This document shows positions 59,705-63,413 of a stretch of DNA of 64,000 nt, in pieces (within the stretch, counting starts at the first letter, position 1; every line of letters starts with the position of its first letter). Source of the DNA: Protea cynaroides (Eukaryota; Streptophyta; Magnoliopsida; Proteales; Proteaceae); contig CM053270.1 of assembly GCA_028583415.1 (NCBI GenBank), positions 54,632,173-54,696,172 of the forward strand, read 5' to 3'. The position numbers and the translations under genes are program-made. The notes beneath the pieces were generated by a model. It did not search any database. It had not been told where the DNA came from and saw only the letters and a list, made by a program, of their open reading frames with translations.

Positions 59705-60698
59705 GATTATGATGATGATACTGTCCAGTTCAGCTTTGGAGCTTTCGGATAATATAACTCTCAAGGGAATAACCTGCATCTCAATGAACTCCAACGAATT
59801 ATTCAAACCATCAAGATCACTCTCCATTTGAGTAGACTCTGCAGACAAGGGTAAAGTAAATTACTATCGGAATAAACGTGGAAACAACTGGCATGCTATG
59901 ACCAACTCACCTTCCGCATAGGTTTTGGTAAGAACCTCAATTTCATTAGAGATCTTTGCATTTTCAGCTTCTACCATCTTTAGCTCTTCCTTTGCTTTTT
60001 CCAAGTAGGCATCTATATCAATACATAAAGCAATTTTGACGATAGAACTTAAAAATTAAAGCACCAATCCATAAAGGAAAAAGACAAAATAATTTGCGAA
60101 TAGAACTGTTAAACCAAGTGGTCTTATAGACATTATTCAGAAACTTAAATACTCTTGCAAGTGCTTACTCAGTTGATAAGCAGGAAAGAAAATAAAACGA
60201 AGTAAATAATTAAAAAAAATTAAAATGCATAGATTTCTTACCTAATTCTTCAGGCCCTAAGGAATCAAAAACCAATAACTCGGCCGTAATTTGCTTCATT
60301 GCATTCTAGAAATGTTTCAAAAGAATAATCATAAGAAACAGCGAAGAAAAATGGAGGCAGACAAAAATGAAGAGCAACAAGTCAATGGAGAGAAACAAAA
60401 CTTACAGCTTAACTTACCCCGAGATGGAGAACACAATCTTCCATTAATTTCTCGGATTCTGGAGGAGGGGACAAATCAGAAAGACCTTTGCAGCTTCTGT
60501 GAATTTCTGAGAGCTCTTTCACTCGACTGAGAAAAGGGTGATTAAATTAAATCAACGATCAGTGAATTTCAACAGAAAATGCAAATGGAAAGTGAGGGTT
60601 TAAAGAGATTGGAAGTTAAAATCAGAATCGAACCTTCTGATTGTCTCAATATCAAGTGACTGTTCGGAGGAGAGCAGGATTTCCCGCTGATCTCCCAT
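12465..60698 (-). CDS. Twelve-exon gene for a 429-residue coiled-coil protein of unknown function
   Basis: Twelve minus-strand exons, all with GT-AG junctions, join without a stop into 1,290 coding bases: 60634-60698, 60418-60526, 60242-60305, 59911-60012, 59774-59838, 52454-52549, 51589-51668, 51285-51498, 29087-29142, 17722-17850, 13986-14169 and 12465-12590. Every exon length matches the phase its neighbours need. The protein starts MGDQREILLSSEQ. It has a charged, heptad-like coiled-coil zone at about residues 80-135 (EKAKEELKMVEAENAKI) and a second at about 168-205. A conserved-looking C-terminal half follows, with phrases such as IFPNDVFIGELIDAAKSF, SSLEWFVRKVQDRI and HMVGGIDAFIKISQGWPLS. 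I believe these belong to an uncharacterised, widely conserved plant family, but that is from memory and no function is claimed. No signal peptide or membrane segment is seen. The span is inflated by transposon-filled introns and by an assembly overlap that repeats exons 9 and 10. The start is the first in-frame ATG after an upstream TAA; the frame reads on without an ATG to about 60815. Confidence 0.85.
13404..13740. mobile_element. hAT-type MITE, 337 bp
   Basis: Inverted ends cataattgtcaaggc and gccttgacaactatg, and a perfect 8-bp target duplication cctcaaag (13396-13403 and 13741-13748). The interior is rich in cctaggcg-like text. Lies in intron 11. An 8-bp duplication is the hAT hallmark. 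Confidence 0.88.
13986..14169 (-). CDS. Exon 11
   Basis: Acceptor ccctctattgcag, donor GTGAGT. 184 nt encoding HSFEYSDRDDIITAHMVGG and on to SLSFLCKVE. Confidence 0.88.
14305..15066. mobile_element. Degenerate relative of the tagttgtcaaggc MITE family
   Basis: Begins tatagttgtcaaga and ends atgacaactatg with cctaggtg-rich interior near both ends. The middle (14480-14900) is unrelated AT-rich DNA. No target duplication was found, so this may be a decayed or composite copy in intron 10. Confidence 0.5.
14951..15278. repeat. Tandem duplication of about 165 bp
   Basis: Units at 14951-15115 and 15116-about 15278 share tcaaccattcatgcacacct at their start and ttattcaaaatatga near their end. Each contains one right-hand end of the MITE family, so the MITE end was duplicated with its flank. 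Confidence 0.8.
15538..15650. repeat. AT microsatellite (copy A)
   Basis: Long TA tracts interrupted by short A/T-rich text. The allelic position in copy B is 31325-31437, with different repeat number and a tatctatc interruption. Confidence 0.9.
15765..17180 (-). mobile_element. 5'-truncated RTE-clade LINE (copy A)
   Basis: Minus-strand reverse transcriptase in pieces. 17106-16906 has ADEWRKGIVVPIFEGKG and NNHSGIKL; 16880-16815 has a decayed fingers region; 16812-16573 has MVFIDLEKSYDRVPRE; and about 16510 has FFSDDIVLVDET, the catalytic box with S replacing the usual A. Stops and frameshifts follow toward the 3' end near 15770. These are family motifs of plant RTE elements. Inactive, inserted in intron 10 in the same orientation as the host gene. 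Confidence 0.85.
17722..17850 (-). CDS. Exon 10 (intact copy)
   Basis: Acceptor tagttcttgcag, donor GTCAGA. 129 nt encoding QFSSSLSVLEMRSSLEWFV and on to KCANNL, with no stop. Confidence 0.88.
18119..19703. mobile_element. Pack-type Harbinger-like element carrying a PP2C gene fragment
   Basis: Left end ggctctctttggtatcat and the complementary right end, flanked by tta on both sides (18116-18118 and 19704-19706). A 3-bp TTA/TAA duplication is the PIF/Harbinger hallmark. A second internal copy of the end motif (ataccaaacacctac, about 19655-19670) lies just inside the right terminus. No transposase is encoded. The interior is mostly a captured host-gene fragment on the minus strand. 1.6 kb, in intron 9. 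Confidence 0.8.
18805..19342 (-). pseudogene. Captured POLTERGEIST-like (PLL) PP2C phosphatase N-terminal fragment
   Basis: Minus-strand frame from 19342 encodes PLDETLGHSFCYV, then SISCASVSANTSAP, FESTSLFSALLLQPVP and PIERG. After a frameshift the other frame continues LVDMNNASDGG and HFSAPLGGLYV. This order (PLDE-GHSFCYV, SGASVSAN, FE-S-LQPVP, SGPIERG, HFSAPLGG-YV) is the regulatory N-terminus of plant POL/PLL PP2Cs. The catalytic metal-binding domain is absent, so no phosphatase activity is expected. It could produce antisense or small RNAs against the parent gene. Identification is from motif memory. Confidence 0.78.
19908..20990 (+). repeat. LTR-like segment with TATA box
   Basis: Starts tgttggaataatgg. 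TATAAATA at 20563-20570 is followed by a leader-like stretch. This composition resembles a solo LTR, but I could not fix the right end or a target duplication. The copy B allele is at about 35145-36230. Confidence 0.35.
20562..20570 (+). promoter_or_regulatory. TATA box in the LTR-like segment
   Basis: ctataaatag, a strong plant TATA match, followed by ggcctt. Conserved in copy B at 35801-35810. Confidence 0.45.
21064..23938 (-). mobile_element. Non-coding Copia-like TRIM/LARD element
   Basis: LTR-like repeats at 21064-21325 and 23697-23938, starting tgtaaca (tgaaaca in the right one) and ending cttaaca. On the minus strand the polypurine tract ttgaggggga borders 21326. The primer site is tggtattagagc (about 23685-23696), one change from the usual tRNA-Met complement. 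The 2.4-kb interior has no ORF with family motifs and consists of short tandem repeats. No clear target duplication. The copy B allele is at 36296-39168. Confidence 0.78.
21640..21820. repeat. 35-bp tandem repeat inside the TRIM/LARD element
   Basis: About five imperfect copies of cataaggttgttgtgaacca followed by gac-cgcatcagacag. Downstream (21885-22220) another family based on actccatcacgagcaaatag repeats irregularly. Confidence 0.85.
24312..25129. mobile_element. Tourist-like (PIF/Harbinger) MITE with (CCA)n core, copy A
   Basis: Ends gggtctgtttgataac and the complement of ggggcccgtttgataaaa, flanked by tta (24309-24311 and 25130-25132). The left arm carries the family phrases ccattttggagtagaagcgc and gagctcccacagagtgaac. 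The centre (24548-24940) is a CCA/CCG/CTA triplet array with a 21-bp higher-order unit (ctaccaccatcggcgccgcct, about 24740-24850). The His/Thr/Pro and Gly/Trp/Val reading frames are products of the array, not genes. Confidence 0.87.
25275..25611 (+). mobile_element. RTE LINE 3' end with (TTG)n tail, copy A
   Basis: Open frame 25275-25571 encodes the RTE C-terminus: LGVAPIHDKLRERRLRWYG, HVQRRPLN, RGRPKMT and ADWQTRIHVADP, ending TAG. The typical 3' end ttgggataaggctttgttg and a TTG-rich tail follow. Everything upstream of the last 98 codons is missing, so it is inactive. The copy B allele is 40515-40851. Confidence 0.9.
28072..28226 (+). pseudogene. Captured gibberellin 20-oxidase N-terminal fragment (copy A)
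   Basis: A frame opening after TGA encodes KDELLQQPLVFDGTVLRHQ, then IPTQFVWPDNEKP, then EAPELHVPVINLSGFL. This is the N-terminal region of plant GA20ox (a 2-oxoglutarate/iron dioxygenase), ahead of the catalytic HxD...H core, which is absent. There is no start codon in frame. Not a functional enzyme. Identification rests on the FVWPD-EKP and ELHVPVI motifs. Confidence 0.8.
28340..28525 (-). pseudogene. Second captured coding fragment, unidentified, antisense to the first
   Basis: The minus strand reads KLNRIRSLKGKK, then QHFKDRFISGNHKYEEAAR, then SLITPKVGYGLASELCHAG. The composition and low stop density look like a real exon, but I do not recognise the family. Copy A has one base change relative to B around 28482 and an indel near the 5' side. 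Confidence 0.5.
29087..29142 (-). CDS. Exon 9 (upstream-contig copy)
   Basis: Acceptor catttccag, donor GTATTTTT. 56 nt; joins exon 8 in phase 0 and exon 10 in phase 2. Confidence 0.87.
30130..30731. mobile_element. Left part of the Pack-MULE (copy A, cut by the gap)
   Basis: Starts gggaaaattattcgtac after ttatttttaa (30120-30129). Identical in plan to 45366-45969. The rest is lost in the N gap. Confidence 0.75.
30732..31231. other. Assembly gap, 500 N
   Basis: Exactly 500 unknown bases, a conventional scaffolding length rather than a measured one. It lies exactly between the two near-identical blocks. The reading frames spanning it are meaningless. Confidence 0.99.
31545..32720 (-). mobile_element. 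RTE-clade LINE fragment (copy B allele)
   Basis: Same insertion as 15765-17180 but with about 210 bp missing between ggatgca and acctccata (near 32010). The fingers motif ADEWRKGIVVPIFEGKG is kept (32661-32461). Confidence 0.85.
33275..33402 (-). CDS. Exon 10, frameshifted copy in the downstream contig
   Basis: Matches 17722-17850 with identical splice sites but is 128 nt instead of 129. One base is missing near 33304 (ccagtgcc against ccagtcgcc), so the reading ends CTVRHW then stop. Either a sequencing or consensus error or a real null allele. Confidence 0.8.
33513..34941. mobile_element. Copy B of the PP2C-carrying element, left end deleted
   Basis: Same insertion as 18119-19703, but a deletion of about 310 bp removed its left terminus and the adjacent flank. 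The right terminus and tta (34942-34944) remain. Confidence 0.8.
34043..34580 (-). pseudogene. Captured PLL PP2C fragment (copy B allele)
   Basis: Near-identical to 18805-19342. Shows the same PLDETLGHSFCYV and SVSANTSAP motifs and the same frameshift before the HFSAPLGG part. Confidence 0.78.
36296..39168 (-). mobile_element. TRIM/LARD element, copy B allele
   Basis: LTRs 36296-36557 and 38927-39168. Here the right LTR keeps the canonical tgtaaca start that is mutated in copy A. The interior is near-identical. Confidence 0.78.
39544..40369. mobile_element. (CCA)n Tourist-like MITE, copy B allele
   Basis: Same insertion as 24312-25129, with tta at 39541-39543 and 40370-40372. The triplet core differs in unit number and in several substitutions. 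Confidence 0.87.
40515..40851 (+). mobile_element. RTE LINE 3' end, copy B allele
   Basis: Same 98-codon C-terminal fragment and TTG tail as 25275-25611. Confidence 0.9.
43308..43463 (+). pseudogene. Captured GA20ox N-terminal fragment (copy B)
   Basis: Carries the same IPTQFVWPDNEKP and ELHVPVINLSGFL motifs as copy A. A 1-base difference after GFL changes the downstream frame. Confidence 0.8.
43572..43762 (-). pseudogene. Unidentified captured fragment (copy B)
   Basis: Reads KKLNRIRSLKGKKRQHF and on to GVFVKTGG then TAA. Slightly more open than in copy A. A TAG lies directly before the first lysine. Confidence 0.5.
44324..44379 (-). CDS. Exon 9, copy in the downstream contig
   Basis: Same 56-nt exon as 29087-29142, with the same acceptor (catttccag) and donor (GTATTTTT). 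Encodes IFPNDVFIGELIDAAKSF. Probably the allele of the other copy rather than an extra exon. Confidence 0.85.
45700..45945 (+). pseudogene. Possible captured coding fragment in the left arm of the Pack-MULE
   Basis: In the copy A allele (30530-30700) one plus frame reads KEINDSTYDSVSLSTSSSS then GFQRPRAPRFKCLLL before a stop. Copy B has indels that break it. No family recognised. Confidence 0.35.
45970..47147 (-). repeat. 3' LTR of the gypsy-type element
   Basis: 1,178 bp, near-identical to 48959-50137; starts tgatgcggg and ends tactgcatca. Confidence 0.93.
47251..47630 (-). pseudogene. Retropepsin-like protease, frame-broken
   Basis: One frame (around 47570-47625) has the active-site stretch TMIIDGGSCTNAVSK. 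The sister frame (47580-47251) continues VNKLGLKTEPHPHPYKVGW then LPLKICHLLLGQF and FEHDGYENTYTF. These are the plant Ty3/gypsy aspartic protease motifs in order (DGGS; ILLG-type flap partner). At least one frameshift separates them, and reverse transcriptase should follow but does not. Confidence 0.82.
47668..47982 (-). CDS. Gag nucleocapsid part with CCHC zinc knuckle
   Basis: The frame contains CYTCKGFGHFASHC, a CX2CX4HX4C zinc knuckle, preceded by a basic arginine/proline stretch (SPPRRGYDRPPSKPR) and followed by an acidic patch (DSDDSDDDVD). It would bind element RNA. Out of frame with the capsid ORF. Confidence 0.88.
   Translation of the reverse strand: MASSRPTRPYSPPRRGYDRPPSKPRAEIQCYTCKGFGHFASHCPNRSIAFADKEELMATATEEQRKNEIVYLAAEHDSDDSDDDVDRVAPAFYGPSPSLGYKDT
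48099..48929 (-). CDS. Gag polyprotein of the gypsy-type element
   Basis: 276-codon frame starting MVSNNELLARVTADKEET just inside the primer site. A helical N-terminus and a proline-rich linker (PPPPPPYGVGR) are followed by the retrotransposon gag (capsid) domain: LDVLDFNGDQNPEEYLDWI, then KLKGTARVWW and TWAEMYAAMNRRFLP. The frame ends at RSRKI; the nucleocapsid part continues in another frame (47982), so either a frameshift mutation or programmed shifting separates them. Normally a structural protein of the particle. Confidence 0.9.
   Translation of the reverse strand: MVSNNELLARVTADKEETNMAINGISNRLDGIDASILNFQDMMAKMQMSIDSLSHAIKGKSPILGDFSNSVSYVPPPNASPPPSPSRHVPPPPPPYGVGRHGEIFGADKGARLDVLDFNGDQNPEEYLDWIHSLEIFSKWYGLSEPRKLMFAEAKLKGTARVWWIKYQKQNQTRGIGEINTWAEMYAAMNRRFLPLDYKQRTHLKFTQLRQDKMILEEYVARFYYLATRSDFDWDEDVLVAQFRNGLHPRISASLASNRLHTMEDAVQVAYRSRKI
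48959..50137 (-). repeat. 5' LTR of the gypsy-type element
   Basis: 1,179 bp, adjacent to the primer-binding site (2-nt spacer), so upstream in the minus orientation. Confidence 0.93.
50361..50437 (+). pseudogene. Captured first exon of a novel plant SNARE (NPSN)-like gene
   Basis: The plus strand encodes SKLQMSPQLRQIDGEIHNN then FRALA and stops at an intact splice donor (GC followed by GTAAGA). This matches the conserved start of NPSN SNAREs (Qb-SNAREs of cell-plate and endomembrane fusion; family pattern QMSPQL-QI-GEI-FRALA). The expected start codon is ATA here, and the SNARE motif and transmembrane anchor are absent. About 200 bp of leader-like sequence upstream (50150-50360) was probably captured too. 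Confidence 0.7.
51285..51498 (-). CDS. Exon 8 (largest exon)
   Basis: Acceptor ggttttttag after a 90-bp intron, donor GTATTT. 214 nt encoding QQIEDALTSLKIIDFEGN and on to IDGTMDLKNVE. Ends in phase 0. Confidence 0.88.
51589..51668 (-). CDS. Exon 7
   Basis: Acceptor tctacctttcag, donor GTAACT. 80 nt encoding a short coiled-coil stretch, ILELDHQIEKKKIALGTLQ. Confidence 0.85.
51939..52115 (-). other. Open, in-phase intronic reading frame (possible cassette or alternative terminal exon)
   Basis: After a usable acceptor (acttttag) the minus strand stays open for 58 codons in the phase left by exon 6 (GPSKGHKKDSSGVEMV onward) and ends TAG at 51939. A weak donor after codon 33 (TCC followed by GTAGGA, about 52016) would also make a 99-nt in-phase cassette. 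It is left out of the main model because the flanking exons join well without it. It may be chance. Confidence 0.3.
52454..52549 (-). CDS. Exon 6
   Basis: Acceptor tgttttctag, donor GTTGGG. 96 nt, phase 0 at both ends, so it could be skipped without a frameshift. Encodes GPQKLQGNGHIGCSISGDN and on to CDYNFE. Confidence 0.8.
54092..56063 (-). mobile_element. Second non-coding TRIM/LARD-like element
   Basis: LTR-like repeats at 54092-54421 and 55724-56063 start tgtaacaaa. The minus-strand primer region tggtattagagc is at about 55714-55725. The interior phrases (gtaggctccaacatg, ctctcaaaac, gctctaataccatg) are shared with 21064-23938, so the two are related families. tagaaat occurs just outside both ends (54085-54091 and 56065-56071), a possible target duplication with ragged ends. 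A C/G tract and CT microsatellite (54421-54462) border the left LTR. No coding capacity. Confidence 0.68.
55665..55713 (-). mobile_element. 49-bp RTE LINE tail with perfect 17-bp target duplication
   Basis: Minus strand reads the RTE 3' end (aactaaatgggg complement, ttgggataagactttgtta) and a TTG-like tail. The identical 17 bases tctaataccatgtaaca flank it (55648-55664 and 55714-55730). It is a severely 5'-truncated insertion at the primer-site/LTR junction of the TRIM-like element. Confidence 0.88.
56231..57993 (-). mobile_element. Short non-autonomous LTR element
   Basis: LTRs 56231-56870 (640 bp) and 57349-57993 (645 bp) begin tgat and end ctgcatca. They are clearly diverged. The interior is only 478 bp. 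A purine-rich tract (aagcagagggga on the minus strand) borders the left LTR. The interior minus frame (57263-56946) starts MLKTTNHKMNDF and has an acidic stretch but no domain I recognise. No target duplication seen, so this is an older insertion. Confidence 0.7.
58085..58755 (+). mobile_element. Decayed RTE LINE 3' fragment
   Basis: The plus strand shows RTE reverse-transcriptase C-terminal text in broken frames: YMVCNFSHTKTVNEVVEID, then KYHLRWHSQVQKKPLDAP-like, ending ttagttgggataaggatttg. Many stops. Oldest of the RTE copies in the window. Lies in intron 5, antisense to the host gene. Confidence 0.75.
59012..59142. mobile_element. hAT-type MITE, 131 bp
   Basis: Ends catagttgtcaaggcgtcgcc and ccttgacaactatg, with a perfect 8-bp target duplication ggtatgac (59004-59011 and 59143-59150). 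Same family as 13404-13740. In intron 5. Confidence 0.9.
59651..59703. repeat. AAT microsatellite
   Basis: About 14 uninterrupted aat units after agtagtagt. Intronic, 70 bp from exon 5. The poly-Ile frames here are artefacts. Confidence 0.95.
59774..59838 (-). CDS. Exon 5
   Basis: Acceptor cttgtctgcag, donor GTTATT (weaker). 65 nt encoding STQMESDLDGLNNSLEFIE; continues the coiled coil and ends in phase 0. Confidence 0.85.
59911..60012 (-). CDS. Exon 4 (main coiled coil)
   Basis: Acceptor ttgatatag, donor GTGAGT. 102 nt encoding a charged helical stretch including EVLTKTY. Confidence 0.88.
60242..60305 (-). CDS. Exon 3
   Basis: Acceptor catttctag, donor GTAAGAA. 64 nt encoding NAMKQITAELLVFDSLGPEEL. 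Confidence 0.85.
60418..60526 (-). CDS. Exon 2
   Basis: Acceptor ttttctcag, donor GTAAGTT. Encodes RVKELSEIHRSCKGL and on to CVLHLG. Phase joins exon 1 exactly (109 nt). Confidence 0.85.
60634..60698 (-). CDS. Exon 1 (residues 1-21 and part of 22)
   Basis: The ATG is at 60698. The exon ends AGAAG before GTTCGA, a GT donor, in phase 2. It encodes the acidic N-terminus ending SLDIETIR. Confidence 0.85.
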
Positions 60699-60711
60699 CT
60701 CGCTAATCTTC

Positions 60712-60777
60712 TCAGTTTCTTCTTGAGTTTTGTGAGTTGCGAGTAGAATCTGACTTCTGATGTTGATATCCCGCCAT
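60712..60777 (-). other. Upstream ORF in the 5' leader of the coiled-coil gene
   Basis: An ATG in good plant context (gaaATGGCG) at 60777 opens a 21-codon reading frame that stops at 60712, 13 bases before the main ATG and out of frame with it. If the transcript begins upstream of 60777 this uORF would be scanned first and could lower translation. The transcription start is not known. Confidence 0.5.
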
Positions 60778-61609
60778 TTCTTTCGAGCTTTTGAACCCAA
60801 CTCCAAATAAATGTGACACCATTAATAAGCGCGTACAGGTATAAAGGGTAGTTTCGGAAAATCAAAAACCACCCAATCTACACCTACATCCCATATTATT
60901 TACAATCCCTACCCTTTTATACCAATACCTGCCATGTAGGATAACGTTCGAGATGAACATGATTAAATAAAAAAAATGAATTTCAAAAAAAGAAAAAGAT
61001 CATATCCTATTGTTTTTAGTCTCTCTGACCTCTGATTGAATTTCAGCCATTGGATCAAACGATTGGAATCCCTCCAAAGACAGGAGAGGATCCGAACCCA
61101 TTTCAAAATGGATTAATGGTAGCTAATTATCGTTGGTACATTGTGTTTCCACTCCATGCCTCTCTGTTGGTTTGGTTCGGTTTTAATTTTGATTTGAATT
61201 GATATCATTCTTGTACCGATAAATCCAAAACCAAACCATTAAGAAAAAATCTGATTTCGAATGGTTTCCATATATATATATATATTTTAAATCCAAACCC
61301 AATATTGCTCCAATAAGCCTTGGGTTCGATACTTCGATTTGATCCGTTTTTTTGTTGGGTTTTGTTTTTGATTGCTGATATGGCACAATTTTGACACCCC
61401 TGTCCTTTCAAAGTAATTTGTCATGGTATGTGTTGGTTGCATTAGGGGTTTAGGACCAACCCAAATTGGAGGCCGGTTCCTCCCCATGCACATGTACCCT
61501 CGACGAAGCCCATTATTGTTCATGAGGTTTGAAACATATATTGCAGTGTGGGACCCATTACATATAGGCAATGCCACATACATTCGGGTGAACTGTATGT
61601 ATCTACTAA
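60778..61609. other. 5' flank of the coiled-coil gene, no other gene
   Basis: Expected promoter region of the minus-strand gene. No clear TATA box in the last 100 bases. 61140-61405 resembles the gggtgtc/gacaccc repeat (ggttcggtttt at one end, ttgacacccc at the other), and (AT)8 lies at 61272-61287. Confidence 0.45.
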
Positions 61610-61746
61610 ATTTTTTATTATTTTTTTGTGAAAGAAAAATCTATTGATTAACATCATGCATTACAACTCGAATCTGCATCCTCTCCTCCCAGTGCTTCTG
61701 GGAAGACAGCAGCAATTCTATTCCGATGGCCAACAAGTGACTCTAA
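61610..61746 (-). mobile_element. Probable 3' tail of an L1 LINE
   Basis: The minus strand reads ttgtaatgcatgatgttaat then agatttttctttcac and an A-rich end (T at 61620-61627), a common 3' end of plant L1 elements. It is separated from the L1 RNase H region (62870-63400) by the Tourist-like element, so the two may be halves of one LINE. Confidence 0.55.
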
Positions 61747-62741
61747 GGGCCCGTTTGATAAAACTTCTGCTTCTGGATTCTATGGATTCTGGCTCCCAGG
61801 GAGTCATTTTGGAGTAGAAGCGCGTTTGATAAGTCCAGTTAGATTCTAACTCCCACAGAGTGAACCGGATTCAGAATGACTCTAGAATCCAAAATTTTGG
61901 AGTCATAAAAACTTGCTCCAAACTGTTGGATCAACTTTTTAAGAGAAAAAAAAAGAGTCGACACTCACATGAGTATCACTTGACCACCACCACCACCACC
62001 ACCACAACCACCACCACCACCACCACCACCACCACAACCACAACCACCACCACCGCCACCACCACCACCACCGCCGCCGCCACCTCTACCATCACCACCA
62101 CCACAGCCGCCTCCACCACCACCACCGCCATCGCCCACCACCCACCACCACCACCACCACCACCACCACCGCCACCACCACCACCATCACCGCCACCACC
62201 ACCACCACCACCTCTACCACCACCACCAACACCACCACCACCGCCGCCTCCACCACCACCACCAACACCACCGCCCACCACCCACCACCACCAACACCAC
62301 CACTGCCGCCGCCTCCACCACCGCCGCCGCCTCCACCACCACCACCAACACCATCACAACCACCACCCACCACCACCACCACAACCACCACCACCACAAC
62401 CACCACCACCACAACCACCACCACCACCACCACCGTCGCCACTACCCTTACCACCACCACCAACATCACCACCACCACCAACATCACCACCACCGCCGCC
62501 TCCACCACCTCCACCAATACCATCGCCCACCACCACTACTACGACTGTTTTTATAGACTTCGATTAGAGGGATAGTGTGTTATCAAACATGTTTTTAATC
62601 CAAAGATGCTCTAAAATCCATTTCCGAATTGCGTTATCAAACAAGTTTTTATTCCAAAATAATCCTAGAGTAGCTTGGAGTAGAATCCAAATTTGAACCA
62701 GAATCCAGAATCCAGAAGCAGAAGTTTTATCAAACGGGCCC
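61747..62741. mobile_element. Tourist-like MITE with expanded (CCA)n core
   Basis: Ends gggcccgtttgataaaac and its exact complement, with taa on both sides (61744-61746 and 62742-62744). Arms as in 24312-25129. The triplet core (61983-62545) is about 560 bp, the longest of the family here. No real ORF. Confidence 0.9.
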
Positions 62742-62744
62742 TAA

Positions 62745-63410
62745 GTAAATCCGAGACCCACGTTCAAGCCGACACCCAGTCGACAAGCCAAGCCGATAGG
62801 GGGTGTCGGCTAGAGCATAGGTCTTGGATTCACCCAAGAACCACGTGTCAGCCATCCGGATTGGGTTGCCGAGTCCTCCCAAAAGCACTGGGAGGAGATG
62901 ATGTGAATTGCATTACAACCAGGTTAACATCATGATACAGATCTTGTAACCATGAATCGAAAACAAGCGACATCACCGTACCGGCCTCAATGAGAGCCTT
63001 CCTAGCAAGGGCATGGGCAATTCCATTTAAAGCCCTGAAACAAAGGAGAACAAACAACTTTAAAGGGATTGAGAGAGTGAAAAAAATATCACCTACAACA
63101 GACAAAATAAAACTAGGACATCCTTCCCCTTTTGAATTTAAAATCATCACTAACTGATTGCAGTCCGATTTAACATGAATATGGTCTGTCCTTGAAGAAA
63201 TCGCATCCAGTAGAGCCATCCTAATGGCGAGAACTTCACCTTCAATAATCTCCTGAAATAAGCATGGACTGGAAACAGCTTTAGAAATACCATCTTGATC
63301 CTTCATATAGCAAAAGCCAACTCCACCATAAAGAGAACCCAGATGTAAGCTTGCATCAGTGTAGATACTAGTAACCTGAAGACCACCAGGCAGCTCCGCT
63401 AAATTGCTCC
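62745..63410 (-). mobile_element. L1 LINE RNase H region
   Basis: Minus strand from 63400: YTDASLHLGSLYGGVGF, then EGEVLAIRMALLDAI, then VKSDCNQLVMILN and ALNGIAHALARKA. The spacing of D (TDAS), E (EGE) and D (KSD) matches the catalytic acidic residues of RNase H, and the frame is open for about 175 codons. Reverse transcriptase and endonuclease are absent upstream, because the next Tourist-like element adjoins at 63411. Confidence 0.85.
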
Positions 63411-63413
63411 TTA

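Larger units (their letters stand above)
52550..59773 (-). other. Intron 5 (7.2 kb), transposon-filled
   Basis: Holds a TRIM/LARD-like element (54092-56063), a second LTR pair (56231-57993), a decayed RTE LINE (58085-58755), an hAT MITE (59012-59142) and an AAT microsatellite (about 59651-59703). 52550-54091 has no gene; about 170 bp around 53450-53560 is imperfectly repeated at 53620-53740 (both contain aataactgtttaatctttaca-like text). No other exon could be supported. Confidence 0.8.

Noticed and set aside
60600..60815. In-frame N-terminal extension upstream of the chosen start
   Set aside because: The frame is open back to a TAA near 60815 but contains no ATG before 60698.
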